A stretch of 64,000 bases of DNA, from contig CP085831.1 of the NCBI GenBank assembly GCA_020809705.1, positions 5,580,001-5,644,000 on the forward strand, in the 5' to 3' direction. The notes beneath the pieces were generated by a model. The model was not told the DNA's origin and did no database searches. It worked only from the letters and a program-made list of their open reading frames with translations. Both the position numbers and the translations under genes were made by a program. Shown piece by piece: positions 26,313 to 37,828 of the stretch; positions within the stretch are counted from its first letter, which is position 1, and each line of letters starts with the position of its first letter. The DNA comes from Calonectria ilicicola (Eukaryota > Ascomycota > Sordariomycetes > Hypocreales > Nectriaceae).

Positions 26313-29119
26313 TATTAAAAGCTCTTATTTAATTAATTATTTATATTAATAATTAAATAATAATAATATTTAGAAAGAACTTTATTATTATTATTCTTTT
26401 TAATAATATTAAATTAATTATAAAATTATAGTAGATTAAGAAGAAATTTGTAAATATATAAGCCTAGCTTAAAGTAAAAGAAGCTAGAATCATTATAGTT
26501 AAAGAAAGTAAGAGTAAAGATATTAATAAAATTCTAAGACCTCTAGTTCTGGAATCCTTTCTAGGAAAAGCTGTTAATATAGTCCTCTTCTTTACTTAAA
26601 TAAAAAGATATTTTTGCTTTTTTTAATTTAATTTATAACTTTTAAAGCTTAAGTATTATATATTAAAACCCTTTTTAGAAAGATATAGGAGTATAATTTG
26701 AACTTATTATAAGAGATTATTTAGAAAATAAAAATAATATTAATTAAATTAAGGAAATTTAGAAAATCTTTAAAGATTAGGAAACTTTAAAATTATTATT
26801 AAAGATAATTTTAATATAATTAATATAAAATAATAAGTTATAAATTAATTATATAAATTTAAATAAATAAAATCTTATAATTAATATTTAATTAAGTTTA
26901 AAAGAATTATAATATAAATAACCTAAGATAATAATATACTAATAGAACTCTATTATAAAAGCCTAAAAGGCAAAATTAAGAATAAAATCTATAAAAAAGA
27001 TTAGCTAGAAAAACTTTTAAAGTATATTAAAAATACTATTAAAATTAACAACAAATAATTCAATCAATATAAAAAATATACCTAAAATAATAAAACCTTA
27101 TATATTTTAAATAAAGAAAAAATCTAAAATAAATAATAAAATACTATATATAAAACCTATTTAAGACTAATAGAACTTAATATTACTTAAGATTATAATA
27201 AAAATAAGATTATTTATTTTAATTATAGAAAGAAAGAATATAAATCCTTTAAATATTACTCCTTGAAAATAAGAAATCAATTCAAACCTATATTAGAAGG
27301 ATAGAAATAACTTAATATTATAAAAACCTAATAGACTTTAATATTAGAAGGAAAAGGGGATATTATAGGAAAACTTATTCTTACTATTATTTTTAAGTAT
27401 AAACTAATTATTATTATTAAATAATAAAAAAAGTTATAAATTATAAAAAATTAAGCTTATTTTATAATAAGAAATTAATAAAATTATTTATAAAATATAA
27501 TTAATTTAAAAGAAGGAGTAGCCTATTTACTATATAAATAGTTTAAATAAGCTAAGGAAATAGAAATCCTAGCATCTATATTAGATGTCTATACTAATAA
27601 TGCTCCAATATAGTAGGATACTTATACCTATAATAAAAATAAAAAAAGAAAATAGATAACTAATATAAAAAGGATAGCCTAATAGATTAGGGAACCTTTG
27701 TAGGATGAAGATAAGGTCTTTCTACTAGCCCGAAGTAAATGGCAATTAGAAAACCTTAATCCCTAATCTATCTAATATAAAAATAATAATCCTAAATTAA
27801 ATATAATATATAAAAAATATAAGAACATTTTATAGGTAAATTATTATAATTATAATTACTTTATATATATAAAATAAAAGTAATATATATTATATTTTTT
27901 TATTAAAGTAAAAAATATAATAATTTATTATACTTATAAAAGATACTATAATTAATATAAAGTAATAAAAAGAAATCTTTATTATTAATTTATTATATTA
28001 AAATTAGAAGAACCTAAGTTCCTTAATTATAATAATCTACTTTAAAATAAATACTAAGATTTTAAATATAATATTTATATAATAGATAAAGTAATAGCCT
28101 AGTATTAAGTAAAACTAAAAAACAAGCAAAGCCCCCTATAGAAGAGTAGTAGAAGCAGCTAGAGCAATAATCCTTAGAGTTATTAAAAGAACTTCTTAAA
28201 AAAGCTTTATATTTTATAATTAAAGAGTAATTTTAATAATAATTAAAAGTAAAAATAAGAATTAAAGGGAAGTAATATAATATTATAGTAGATAGTAGAG
28301 TTAAATAAAATTATATTAATTCTTAAGTAATTAATTAACTTTAATTATTATAAATAATAAAAGTTAACTTATATAAAATTATTAATATAAAAGGAATCTT
28401 TTTTAATTATAATAATAATATTATAAATAAAAAAATTAATTATTTAAAAGTTTTTATTAAAGAAAAGAATTAAGGAATAATCTTTAATATTATTAATATT
28501 AAATAATATAATCTAGTTTTAAAGTACCTATAATTATACCAATATAATCCTAATATCTACTAGTATATTAGTTAAATGTAAATATCTAAGGAATATAATA
28601 TAATTAATAATATTTTTATAAAATATAATAAAAAATCTTAAACTTCTAATTTTAATTAAGTAAAAGATATAAATAAAGGAGAATCTTTATTATTTAAAGA
28701 AATAAAATATAAATATAAAAATAATTAAAAAAGGTAAAGGTAATAAATTATTATTTACTTTAAAATATAATTCTAATAAATTAATAAAAGCCTTAAAAAA
28801 TAAAGGCTAAAATAGAAATAAATAGACTATATAATGTACCCCTATAGTACTAAATCTATAAAAAGCTCTTTATAGAAGAACTAGACACTGAACTACTTAA
28901 GTTTAATTAATAGAATTATAAAATCATCCTTAAAAATAGATCTAATATCTAATTTTACTTTATTTATAATTTTAATTAAATTAAATTTAATACTTTAAAG
29001 GAATATATTTAAGATATATTTAAAAAGAAATATATCTATATTTTGAATTTTAAAGCTGGTTACTTTATTATATTTATATCTAAGAAAAATAAAAAACTAT
29101 ACCTTATTATAGATTATTA

Positions 29120-29560
29120 ATAATTTAATAATATTATTATTAAAGATTATACTTTATTATTATTAATTAATAAAATAAAGGATTACTTTTATAAAATTAA
29201 TATTTTTATTATATTAGATCTTAAAGGAGTATATAATCTTATTTATATTAAAAAAGAATATAAATAGAAAATTACTTTCTAAATAAAGTTTAAATTATTT
29301 AAATATTTAATTATACCTTTTAAACTTATAAATATATTAATATTATTTTAATAAATAATAATTAATATATTATAAAAATATTTAAATATCTTTATTATTT
29401 ATTACCTAGATAATATCTTTATTTTCTCTAAAAATAAAGAAGAATATAAAGAATATATTTATAAAGTCTTAAGAGCCTTTTAAGATACCAAATTTCTAAT
29501 TAAATTAAAAAAAGCAAGTTCTATACCTAAGAAATAGAATTTCTAGGATATATTATTAAC
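29120..29560 (+). pseudogene. Reverse transcriptase remnant of the inner gypsy element
   Basis: Same blocks as in the outer copy: IILDLKGVYNLIYIKKEYK, LFKYLIIPFKL and FIIYYLDNIFIFS. The YLDD box is again YLDN, and stop codons interrupt. Confidence 0.85.
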
Positions 29561-30554
29561 TTTAATAAAATTTATATAAACCTAAAGAAAGTTATTATAA
29601 TAAAAGATTAGAAGGAATTTATTAATATAAAGAAAGTATAAGCCTTTCTTAGATTTATTAATTATTATTAAAGATTTATTAAAGAATTTAGTAAAATTAC
29701 TTTAAATATAATAGAACTAATTAAAAAAGGAATTATCTTTTAATAAAGAAATAAAGTATAATAATTATTTAAAGCTATAAGAAATACTATTTTAGAAGAA
29801 CCTATTCTTACAATATTTAACCCTAATAAACCCATAGAGCTAGAAACTGATACATTAGACTTTACCTTAGGGGCCTAGATTAAATAATAAGATAAATAAG
29901 GAAATCTACATCTTATAGTATTTTACTTATATAAGCTATATAGTCTTAAGTTAAATTATTTTATCTATAATAAAGAATTCCTTACTATTATAAATACTTT
30001 TAAAAAATTCTAATAATATTTATTAGAAAGTAATTATAAAATTATAATATATATAGATTATAAAAACATCTCTTACTTTATAATAATCTAGAAACTTAAT
30101 AGAAGACAATTATAATATACTAAATATCTCTCTAAGTTTAACTACTAAATTATTTACATTAAAGGAACTAAAAACAATTATACCAATACAATCAACTACT
30201 AACCTAACTATAATATAAAAAAACTAAAAACATAAGAATAATTATTAACCTATAATACTAATAAAAGCCTAAAATAAGCCCCAATTAGCAAAATAATAAT
30301 AAAAACAAAGAAAATAATCACCACTATAAGAATAAGAGGACTACCATATATAAATAAAACTACTATTATAGAAACACTAGTATAATAAGTAGAATAAGAT
30401 AATCCACTATTAAGAAAAATCGAAAAATATAATCTAATACTTTTAAAAAATAAAAAAATAGATTATTTATAAATATTAAAAGAATATTAAATAAAATTAA
30501 TAAAGAATATTTATAAATATCCTTTATATAACCATAAAGATATTAATAAAACCC

Positions 30555-31720
30555 TTAAATGAGTTAAATAGATATTTTTCTTTAATAAGATAAAAAAGAA
30601 AGTTAAATAAGTATATAAAGAATATAGCCTATATTAACACTTTAAAAAATTAAGACATAAACTATATAGACTATTATAACTATCCCCTATTATATAATAA
30701 TTATAGGATTTAATTATAATAGACTTTATTATTAACCTTCTTTTATTAGTAGATCTTATTATAAGAGTATATTATAATAATATTTTTATTATTATTAATT
30801 ATTTTATAAAAGTAATATATTATCTTCCTTATAATAAAATAATAAAAGAAGAATAATTTATCTATCTTTTCTTTTAATATATAATTACTATATATAGATT
30901 ACTAAATAAAATCATCTCTAATAAATGATAGCCATTTACATCTAAATTTTAGCAAAGCCTAATATCCTTAATAGGATTAAACTACAAGCTAAGCATAGCC
31001 TTCTATCCCTAAATAGATAGATAAACCAAATATTAAAACTAGGAAATTAAATAATATTTATAATGCTATATTAATTATAAATAAATTAATTAAGTAGAAA
31101 AGTTATTTATTATATAATTAGTATATAATATATTCTATAATTATAGTATTAAAATAATATTAGTAAAAGCTAATTTTAGCTTTATATTGGATACTTATTG
31201 AGCCTCTTTAGAAGGCATAATTTAAATAAAAGTAATAATTAAGTTAGATAATTTAAGAAAATTATATAAAGAAATAAAAACTGAACTTAAGTTTATTTAT
31301 AATATTATAAAAAGATATTATAACTTTAAAAGGTTAAAAGGATTAATTTTTTTAGAGAGAGATATAGTCTACTTAATAATAAAAAATCTTATAATAAAAT
31401 AATAAAACAAAAAAATCAACTTTATATAAATTAAACCTTATTTAATAAAAAGAAAAATATTAAAAAATAATTATAAACTTAATCTTCTAGATAATATTAA
31501 AGTTCACCCTATCTTCTATATTTCACTACTAGAATCTAGTAATAATATCTAAGTTAATATAAGACCTAGCTATAAACTACAAATAAAAAACCTAAAAGAT
31601 TAATAAAAAATTAAAAAAATCCTACAAAGAAAAAAAGAAGATAAGAAATTTAAAATTAAATAAAAAAACTATAAAGAAACAATCTAAGAATCTATTAAAT
31701 ACCTTATATACTACTTAAAG
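30555..31720 (+). pseudogene. Integrase and chromodomain remnant of the inner gypsy element
   Basis: The plus strand shows the integrase core end (GLNYKLSIAFYP then a run that in relatives is QTDGQTER), then the module with FKRLKG, and VHPIFYISLLE. Next come an EKIL-like start and a WEPxxxL-like end typical of a chromodomain (31,565-31,720). This places the family among chromoviruses. The matching region of the outer copy is 33,990-35,110. Confidence 0.75.
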
Positions 31721-32419
31721 ATACTAGAAGTATTTCTAAAAATATAATACTAAGTAAACTATTAAGGTTAATAGTATTCTAATTAATAATATCTATAGCC
31801 CCTAAAGATTATATTTAAATAATAACCTTTAATTCTATCCAATCTACCTCCTCTAACTTATTTAAAAAAAAACCTTAATATATTATTTTTATATTTTTTA
31901 TTTTAAATTAATATTTTTAATAATAAAGATAGAATAAATAATTTAAAGACTCCTAAACTTTAATTTAAATAATAAGTACCTTTACTTATATATAAAGGAA
32001 CTCCTTCTTAATTACTTTTTCTTTTATATTTAAATAATTAGACTTTTAATTTATTTAGATTATTATAAAATATTAATACCTACCTACACTTACTATTTAT
32101 AAAAATAATATATATATAGCTAAAGATATCTCTAAAGTATTATATATTTTACTATAATAAATATATTTATTATAATAATTATTAGAATCTAGTAATATTT
32201 TATACTATAAACCTTTAAAAGAATAAAAAGAATATAATATAATTTTAAAGTTAATTAAATTAATAAGCTAGGCTTAAGTATTAGTATAAAGATATAATTT
32301 AGAATTACTTAAACTATAAAATATAATTAGAAAATATTTTAAAAATTAAGAATAAAAAACTTATATATAAGATTAACTTAATAAGCCTTAAGAATAAGAT
32401 TAATAAAGAGAAAATATTA

Positions 32420-32814
32420 TATTATAATCTATAATATGCTTAAGCAATTAAAGATAATAGAACCAATATTCACTTACCTTATAGCCCTACATTAATCAAT
32501 AAGGAAGTACTTATAAGCAATTATTTATAATATTAATAATTATTCTATAATTAATACCTTAATTACTAATATATTAAATAGAACTAATATAATAAGTGCC
32601 TATTAGGTAATAATATATAAATAAATTAGAATCCACCCTTATAACTAATATTAACCAACTTTTAATATAATTTAATTACCTTAATTATAATTAACTATTA
32701 CCTAATATAATACTTTCATTGCTTTATTTACTATAATACACCTAACTATCCTACTAATAATAAATCCTTTATTCTGATTAGTTTATTAAGTTGGGAATTG
32801 ACCAGACCGTTATA
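32420..32814 (+). repeat. 3' LTR of the inner gypsy element
   Basis: 395 bp. Its 5' end is strongly mutated (TATTATAATCTATAATATGC) while its 3' end (GGGAATTGACCAGACCGTTATA) is well kept. Confidence 0.85.
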
Positions 32815-33989
32815 ATTACATCCATTCAAGCTATTAATATAAGAGGCTAGTCAATCCCGCTATTTCTTATTACTGCAGTCTAATATCATCTTACCAATTG
32901 GTATTAAGAAAGCAACCTCCTAAGTAATTAGGCTATTACTACTACCTAAAATAACTAAATAAATAATAAGATAGATCTTAAGTAGCTAAAGCACTTTAAT
33001 TACTATATAAGTATTTAATTAATTGGTTTTTATTATCTTTTAATCCTTAATAAATATAAAAATTACTATTTAATTAAATTTAAAAAATATTATAAGGATA
33101 ATAAAATTATCATACTTTATATACTACCTAATTTATCTTATCTACTTTAGCCTCTTAATATTACCTACTTTAGGCCACTTAAAATAGCATATAGGAAAGA
33201 AATAAAGCATTTAATCAAATGCTCTATAATCTATATTTTAAAGTTAGACTTCTTTCTAGCCTTTTATAATATATATAATACTATTATAATAGAAAGTAAT
33301 ATTAAGGTAGGTTTTAGAGGAATTAGGCTTAATCCTCTAGATTTAGAAAATATTATATTAAAGCTTAATATATAACTATAGACTCTAATACTATTTAATT
33401 AAAAGATTAAGTTATTTAGCCCTTAGACTTTAAAGACTCTAAGGACTATTACTAAGACTAACTCACAGTTTAAATATCTTAAAAGATATATTAGAAGGCT
33501 TTAAAGTAGCTCTCCGGAGTCTATTATTAAGGTACTTAAATTACTTTTTAAAGAAATAAAGATAATTATGTATAAGATAGTATTAATAAAAGCTTAGATC
33601 TAAGATCTTTAATAAGTAAATAAGGCGCTTAGCAAATAGCATAGATTAAAAAGGACTAGACTATAAGATGGAGGGATAATAATAGTAGAGGTAGGAAGGG
33701 AAGTAATTGATTAAATAAATATTAATGTATAGATATATATTGAAATATTAAGAAGTAGTGGTTAAGGGGAGTTATTGTAAAGGAGGAAAAGGCACTATAG
33801 GACTTATAGTAAGATTGGTTATAATATAAGGATATGTTAGATAATTATTGAGATCTTTAAGGAAAAGGATAGTGATTAGAATTATTTAATTAAATGTTTT
33901 GTAGTATTTTTTTATTGGATTAAAAATAGGGTGTAGTAAAAAGTGTATTGTATGCTTGTTTGTGCCACATGCTTGTTATGTATATTAAA

Positions 33990-35110
33990 TATATTAAAAA
34001 GATATTTTCCTTTAATAAAATAAAAAAGAAAATTAAATAGATATATAAGGAATATAGTTTATCTTAATATTTTAAAAACCAAGATATAAACTATATAGAT
34101 TATTATAACCTGCCCTAGTAGTATATAGATTTTAGGAATTAATTATAATAGACTTTATTATTAACTTACCTTTTTTAGTAGATCTTACTATAAGAGTATA
34201 TTATAATAATATCCTTATTATAGTAAATTGATTTATTAAAATAATATATTATATTCTTTATAATAAAGTAATAAAAGAAGAATAATTTACTTATTTATTT
34301 TTTAAATATATAATTATAGTATATAAATTATTAATTAAAATAATATTAAATAAAAAATAATCTTTTATATTTAAATTCTAATAAAGCTTAATATTATTAA
34401 TAGGATTAAATTATAAATTAAATATAGCCTTCTATTCCTAAATAGATGGATAGATGGAATAATAGAATTAGAAAATTAAGTAATATTTATAATATTATAT
34501 TAATTATAAATAAATAAATTAGGTTAAGAAATTATTTATTATATAATTAGTATATAATACCTTATATAATAATAGTATTAAGATAATACTAGTAAAAGCT
34601 AATTTTAGGTTTATTTTTAATATATATTAAATACTTTTAGAAGATATAATCTAAATAAAAGTAATAATTAAATTAGATAATTTAAAGAAATTATATAAAG
34701 AATTAATAATTAAATTAGAATTTATTTATAATATAATAAAAAGATACTATAATCTAAAAAGGCTAAAAGAATTAACCTTCTTAAAGGGAGATATAGTTTA
34801 TCTAGCTATAAAAAACCTTATAATAAAAAGATAAAATAAGAAAGTTAATTTTATATAAATTAGATCTTACCTAATAAAAAGAAAAATATTAAAAAATAAT
34901 TATAAATTTAACTTTTTAGATAATATTAAGGTCTACTCTATCTTTTATATCTTACTACTAGAACCTAATAATAATATTAAGATTAATATAAGATTTAAAT
35001 ATAAATTATAAATAAATAATCTAAAAAACTAATAAAAAATTAAAAAGATATTATAAGAAAAAAAATTTAAAATTAAATAAAAAGATTATAAAAAAATAAT
35101 TTAAAAGTAA
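33990..35110 (+). pseudogene. Integrase and chromodomain remnant of the outer gypsy element
   Basis: The continuation of the outer element after the pogo insertion. It aligns with 30,555-31,720 of the inner copy, beginning with the shared block around TTTAATAAAATAAAAAAGAA. Stops are frequent. Confidence 0.75.
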
Positions 35111-35815
35111 TAAAATATCTTATATATTATTTAAAAATATAATACTAAATAGACCATTAAGATTAATAATATTCTAATTAATAACATCTATAACCTTTAA
35201 AGATTATACTTAGATAATAACCTTTAATTCCACTTTATCTACCTTCTTTAACCTATTTAAAAAAGAAAGATCTTAATATATTATTTTTATATCTTTTATT
35301 TTAAATTAAAATTTTTAATAATAAAAATAAAATAAATAATTTAAAGATTTTTAAATTTTAATTTAAGTAATAAGTACCTCTACTTATATATAAAGAAACT
35401 TCTCCTTAATTACTTTCTCTTTAATATTTAAGTAATCAAACTCCTAATTTATCTAGATTATTATAAATATTAATATCTATTTATATTTATTATTTATAAA
35501 AATAATATATATATAATTAAAAATATTTTTAAAATATTATATATTTTATTATAATAAATATATTTATTTTAATAATTACTAAAATCTAATAATATTTTAT
35601 ATTATAAACTTTTAAAAAATAAAAAGAATATAATATAATTTTAAAATTTATTAAATTAATAAATTAAACTTAAATATTAATATAAAAATATAATTTAAAA
35701 TTATTTAAACTTTAAAATATAATTAAAAAATATTTTAAAAATTAAAAATAAAAAATTTACATATAAAATTAACTTAATAAACTTTAAAAATAAAATTAAT
35801 AAAAAAAGAATATTA

Positions 35816-36209
35816 TATTATAACCTATAATATACCTAAACAATCAATAATAATAGAATTAATACTTACTTACTTTATAATTTTATATTAATTAATTAAA
35901 AAGTATTTATAAATAATTATTTATAATATTAATAATCATCTTATAATTACTATCTTAATTATTAATATATTAAATAAAGCTAATATAATAAATACCTATT
36001 AAATAATAATATATAAATAGATTAAAATCTACCCTTATAACTAATATTAACTAGCTTTTAATATAACTTAATTACCTTAATTACAATTAACCATTACCTA
36101 ACATAATATTATAATTATTCTATTACTATAATACACCTAACTACCTTGCTAATATTAATCCTTCGTTCTAATTAGTTCACCTAGTTAGGAAATTGACCAG
36201 ATCATTATA
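35816..36209 (+). repeat. 3' LTR of the outer gypsy element
   Basis: 394 bp, ending GACCAGATCATTATA and followed by the target-site duplication GATTT. Confidence 0.85.
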
Positions 36210-36544
36210 GATTTAGCTGTAGTGGATTTTAAAGGAATAACCTACCCTATAGTAAATTAGCTTTATCTGATAAAAAGGGATGCTCATTAGTACTAAAATA
36301 AATCATTATCCTTCTCCCTTCCAATAATTCTTACTATATCAAATTAATTATCTTTTAAGCCAGACTGGCCAGCCTTATTAAATTTCTCTATATAAACCTT
36401 CTAAACAGGACTAGCTAATAATATTGTAAGTGATTTTTAAGCTAACACTAGATTATTGTTATATTATTATAAGCAAACTCAGAGGTCAAGTCTGGGTGGG
36501 TTGCTTGTGTGTGTGTGGCTTGCAGAGGTGCCGTCTTCTCAAAT

Positions 36545-36748
36545 CCATCACAGTAGCTACTAATTTATACTATAAATTACTATAACCTTTTAAGTATTTA
36601 ATTTTAGGTTCTTTTAAAAGGCTGAAAAAGTAAGAAGAGCTTTAGCCTCATTATTTAATTAGGATATCTTTAATTATTATGAAGTATTTGATTAAATAGT
36701 TTGTAATGTGTATGAGGGATTTTTGGCCCGCTCGCTTATCATGTACGT
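36545..36748 (-). mobile_element. Truncated end of a second pogo-like element
   Basis: Read on the minus strand from 36,748 it starts ACGTACATGATAAGCGAGCG, the same terminal inverted repeat as the element at 25,224. It continues for about 200 bp with the same 5' sequence (AAAAATCCCTCATACACAT and onward). The other end is missing; TA follows at 36,749-36,750. Confidence 0.75.
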
Positions 36749-36902
36749 TACCTATTTAACTTATTATTATTAGTTAAAGATTAGGTATAGGGTATATAAG
36801 TCCTAGCTACCCATTTTAGCTCTACCAGTTCTAACCGCTTACCATGTGTACAGATCATAACATCTAGAATCGGAGATAACTCTACACCTTGCCTAATGGG
36901 TA

Positions 36903-37214
36903 TGTTACGGCCCAGATCAACCCGACCAGTGAAGCCGCCGGCAGAAGGCCGGAAGACCCGCTTTTACCTCTGACAAGCTGTGCCCGCGTACTCCAATAGA
37001 CTTAAGGAGCGCTGCTCCACAAGGAGCGCCGCGCTCCTAGAAAAACATCACTCTTTAGGGTAGATCCATCTAAACAGCCCCACAGAGCCCTAGATCAAAC
37101 TGTACATTAGACTTCTAAGAGTTGCTGCCATCCGGGGCACAACTCAGCTCTCAATACAACTTGGTTACCTTCAATTGATCTATTTGACCGATTGACCCAT
37201 TACCAGACGTAACA
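36903..37214 (+). repeat. Possible LTR of another retrotransposon family
   Basis: The segment starts TGTTACGGCCCAGATC and ends CAGACGTAACA. It shares both its start and the downstream block ending in CACGAACCGTTAC with 50,631-50,835 (TGTTACGACCTGATCC, later CACGAACCATTAC). The two copies differ in length. No clear target-site duplication is seen. Confidence 0.45.
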
Positions 37215-37542
37215 ATCTTCCTTTGTTGCTCAAACCAACGTGCCTGATCTTATCTGTGAACACGAACCGTTACGGGGTGTAACCAAAGGATAAAAGCCCT
37301 AACCGACCTGCGCGAGGATGAAAGATCTTTTTGGTCCTCAACCCACTCTATAAGCCTCGCTGTAAGAGCCCCTCAACAACTTCGTGAACGACAGCTAACT
37401 GGTAAGAAGCTCAAGCCTGCCACCCGAAGCAAACACGCGCAATGAAAAAAAAACGGCTCTTAACTCCACGCACCAACAGTAAGCATATATCTCACGGGTG
37501 TCTCAGAACGACAGCAGCCAACCAGCCAGCTAGACAATAAAC

Positions 37543-37757
37543 CATGGCGAAGGGGCAGAGCCCGAACGTCACCAAGGAGATCCTCTGGGCTTATAAGAAG
37601 AGCCCGGAAGGCATCTAAGAGGCCGGCGTGATAGACCAGGCCCTGATGGAGCTATCCTGGCGCGCAGGGAAGAAAAATCCCGCACTATTAAAGGGCACTC
37701 TTAACGTGATCAAGGTGTGGTGGGAGAGGATCGAAATCCTGGGCCTTAACCGTCTGT
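37543..37757 (+). pseudogene. Broken short ORF, possibly retrotransposon gag start
   Basis: ATG at 37,543 opens a frame with NVTKEILWAYKKSPEGI, an in-frame TAA, then VIDQALMELSWRAG and KVWWERIEILGL up to TAG at about 37,757. It lies about 330 bp after the LTR-like sequence, which is the position of a gag gene. I do not recognise the protein; the gag reading is inference. Confidence 0.3.
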
Positions 37758-37828
37758 AGGGCGCATACGGTGGTAAACAGTGCGGAGGCAGTTTAGCCTC
37801 CGTGCCCAGGAGGGAAACCTATACTATA

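Larger units (their letters stand above)
25918..32814 (+). mobile_element. Inner gypsy element (same family as the outer one)
   Basis: 6,897 bp, two 395 bp LTRs (25,918-26,312 and 32,420-32,814), flanked by the 5-bp duplication ATTAC (25,913-25,917 and 32,815-32,819). The insertion lies inside the pogo transposase gene, making it the youngest of the three. Plus-strand order is LTR, gag-like region, reverse transcriptase (about 29,120-29,560), RNase H, integrase, chromodomain (about 31,565-31,720), LTR. All frames are closed by stops. The 5' LTR kept much more of its original sequence than the 3' LTR. Confidence 0.9.
25224..33985 (+). mobile_element. pogo/Fot1-like DNA transposon, itself split by a gypsy element
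   Basis: Two halves (25,224-25,917 and 32,820-33,985, about 1.86 kb net) with terminal inverted repeats: ACGTACATGATAAGC at the left pairs with GCTTGTTATGTAT at the right. TA is duplicated at the target (25,222-25,223 and 33,986-33,987). The subterminal unit AAGCATGCGGCGCAAA occurs twice at the left end. Plus frames show pogo transposase features: IYNFNKTGFIMGFI near 25,800 (family DETGF block) and, in the right half, LLQPLDVGYFGPLK-like and GFRGIRLNPLD blocks (33,120-33,350). Stops interrupt it throughout. It landed in the outer gypsy element before the inner one arrived. Confidence 0.85.
20370..36209 (+). mobile_element. Outer chromodomain-type Ty3/gypsy element, split by later insertions
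   Basis: 5' LTR at 20,370-20,763 and 3' LTR at 35,816-36,209 (394 bp each). The 5-bp duplication GATTT flanks them (20,365-20,369 and 36,210-36,214). Internal sequence runs 20,764-25,223, then resumes at 33,986 and continues to 35,815, about 7.1 kb net. The point of interruption is proved by the inner copy of the same family, which is uninterrupted there (about 30,548). Plus-strand remnants of reverse transcriptase (about 23,780-24,240), integrase and a terminal chromodomain (about 33,990-35,110) are readable despite many stops. A RIP-dead chromovirus. Confidence 0.88.

Noticed and set aside
1746..36800. AT-rich blocks as inserted mitochondrial DNA
   Set aside because: LTR pairs, target-site duplications and gypsy and pogo protein motifs explain most of the sequence; mitochondrial genes were not seen.
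36903..37757. A complete retrotransposon starting at the LTR-like sequence
   Set aside because: No second LTR, no target-site duplication and no pol motifs before the ABC transporter gene.
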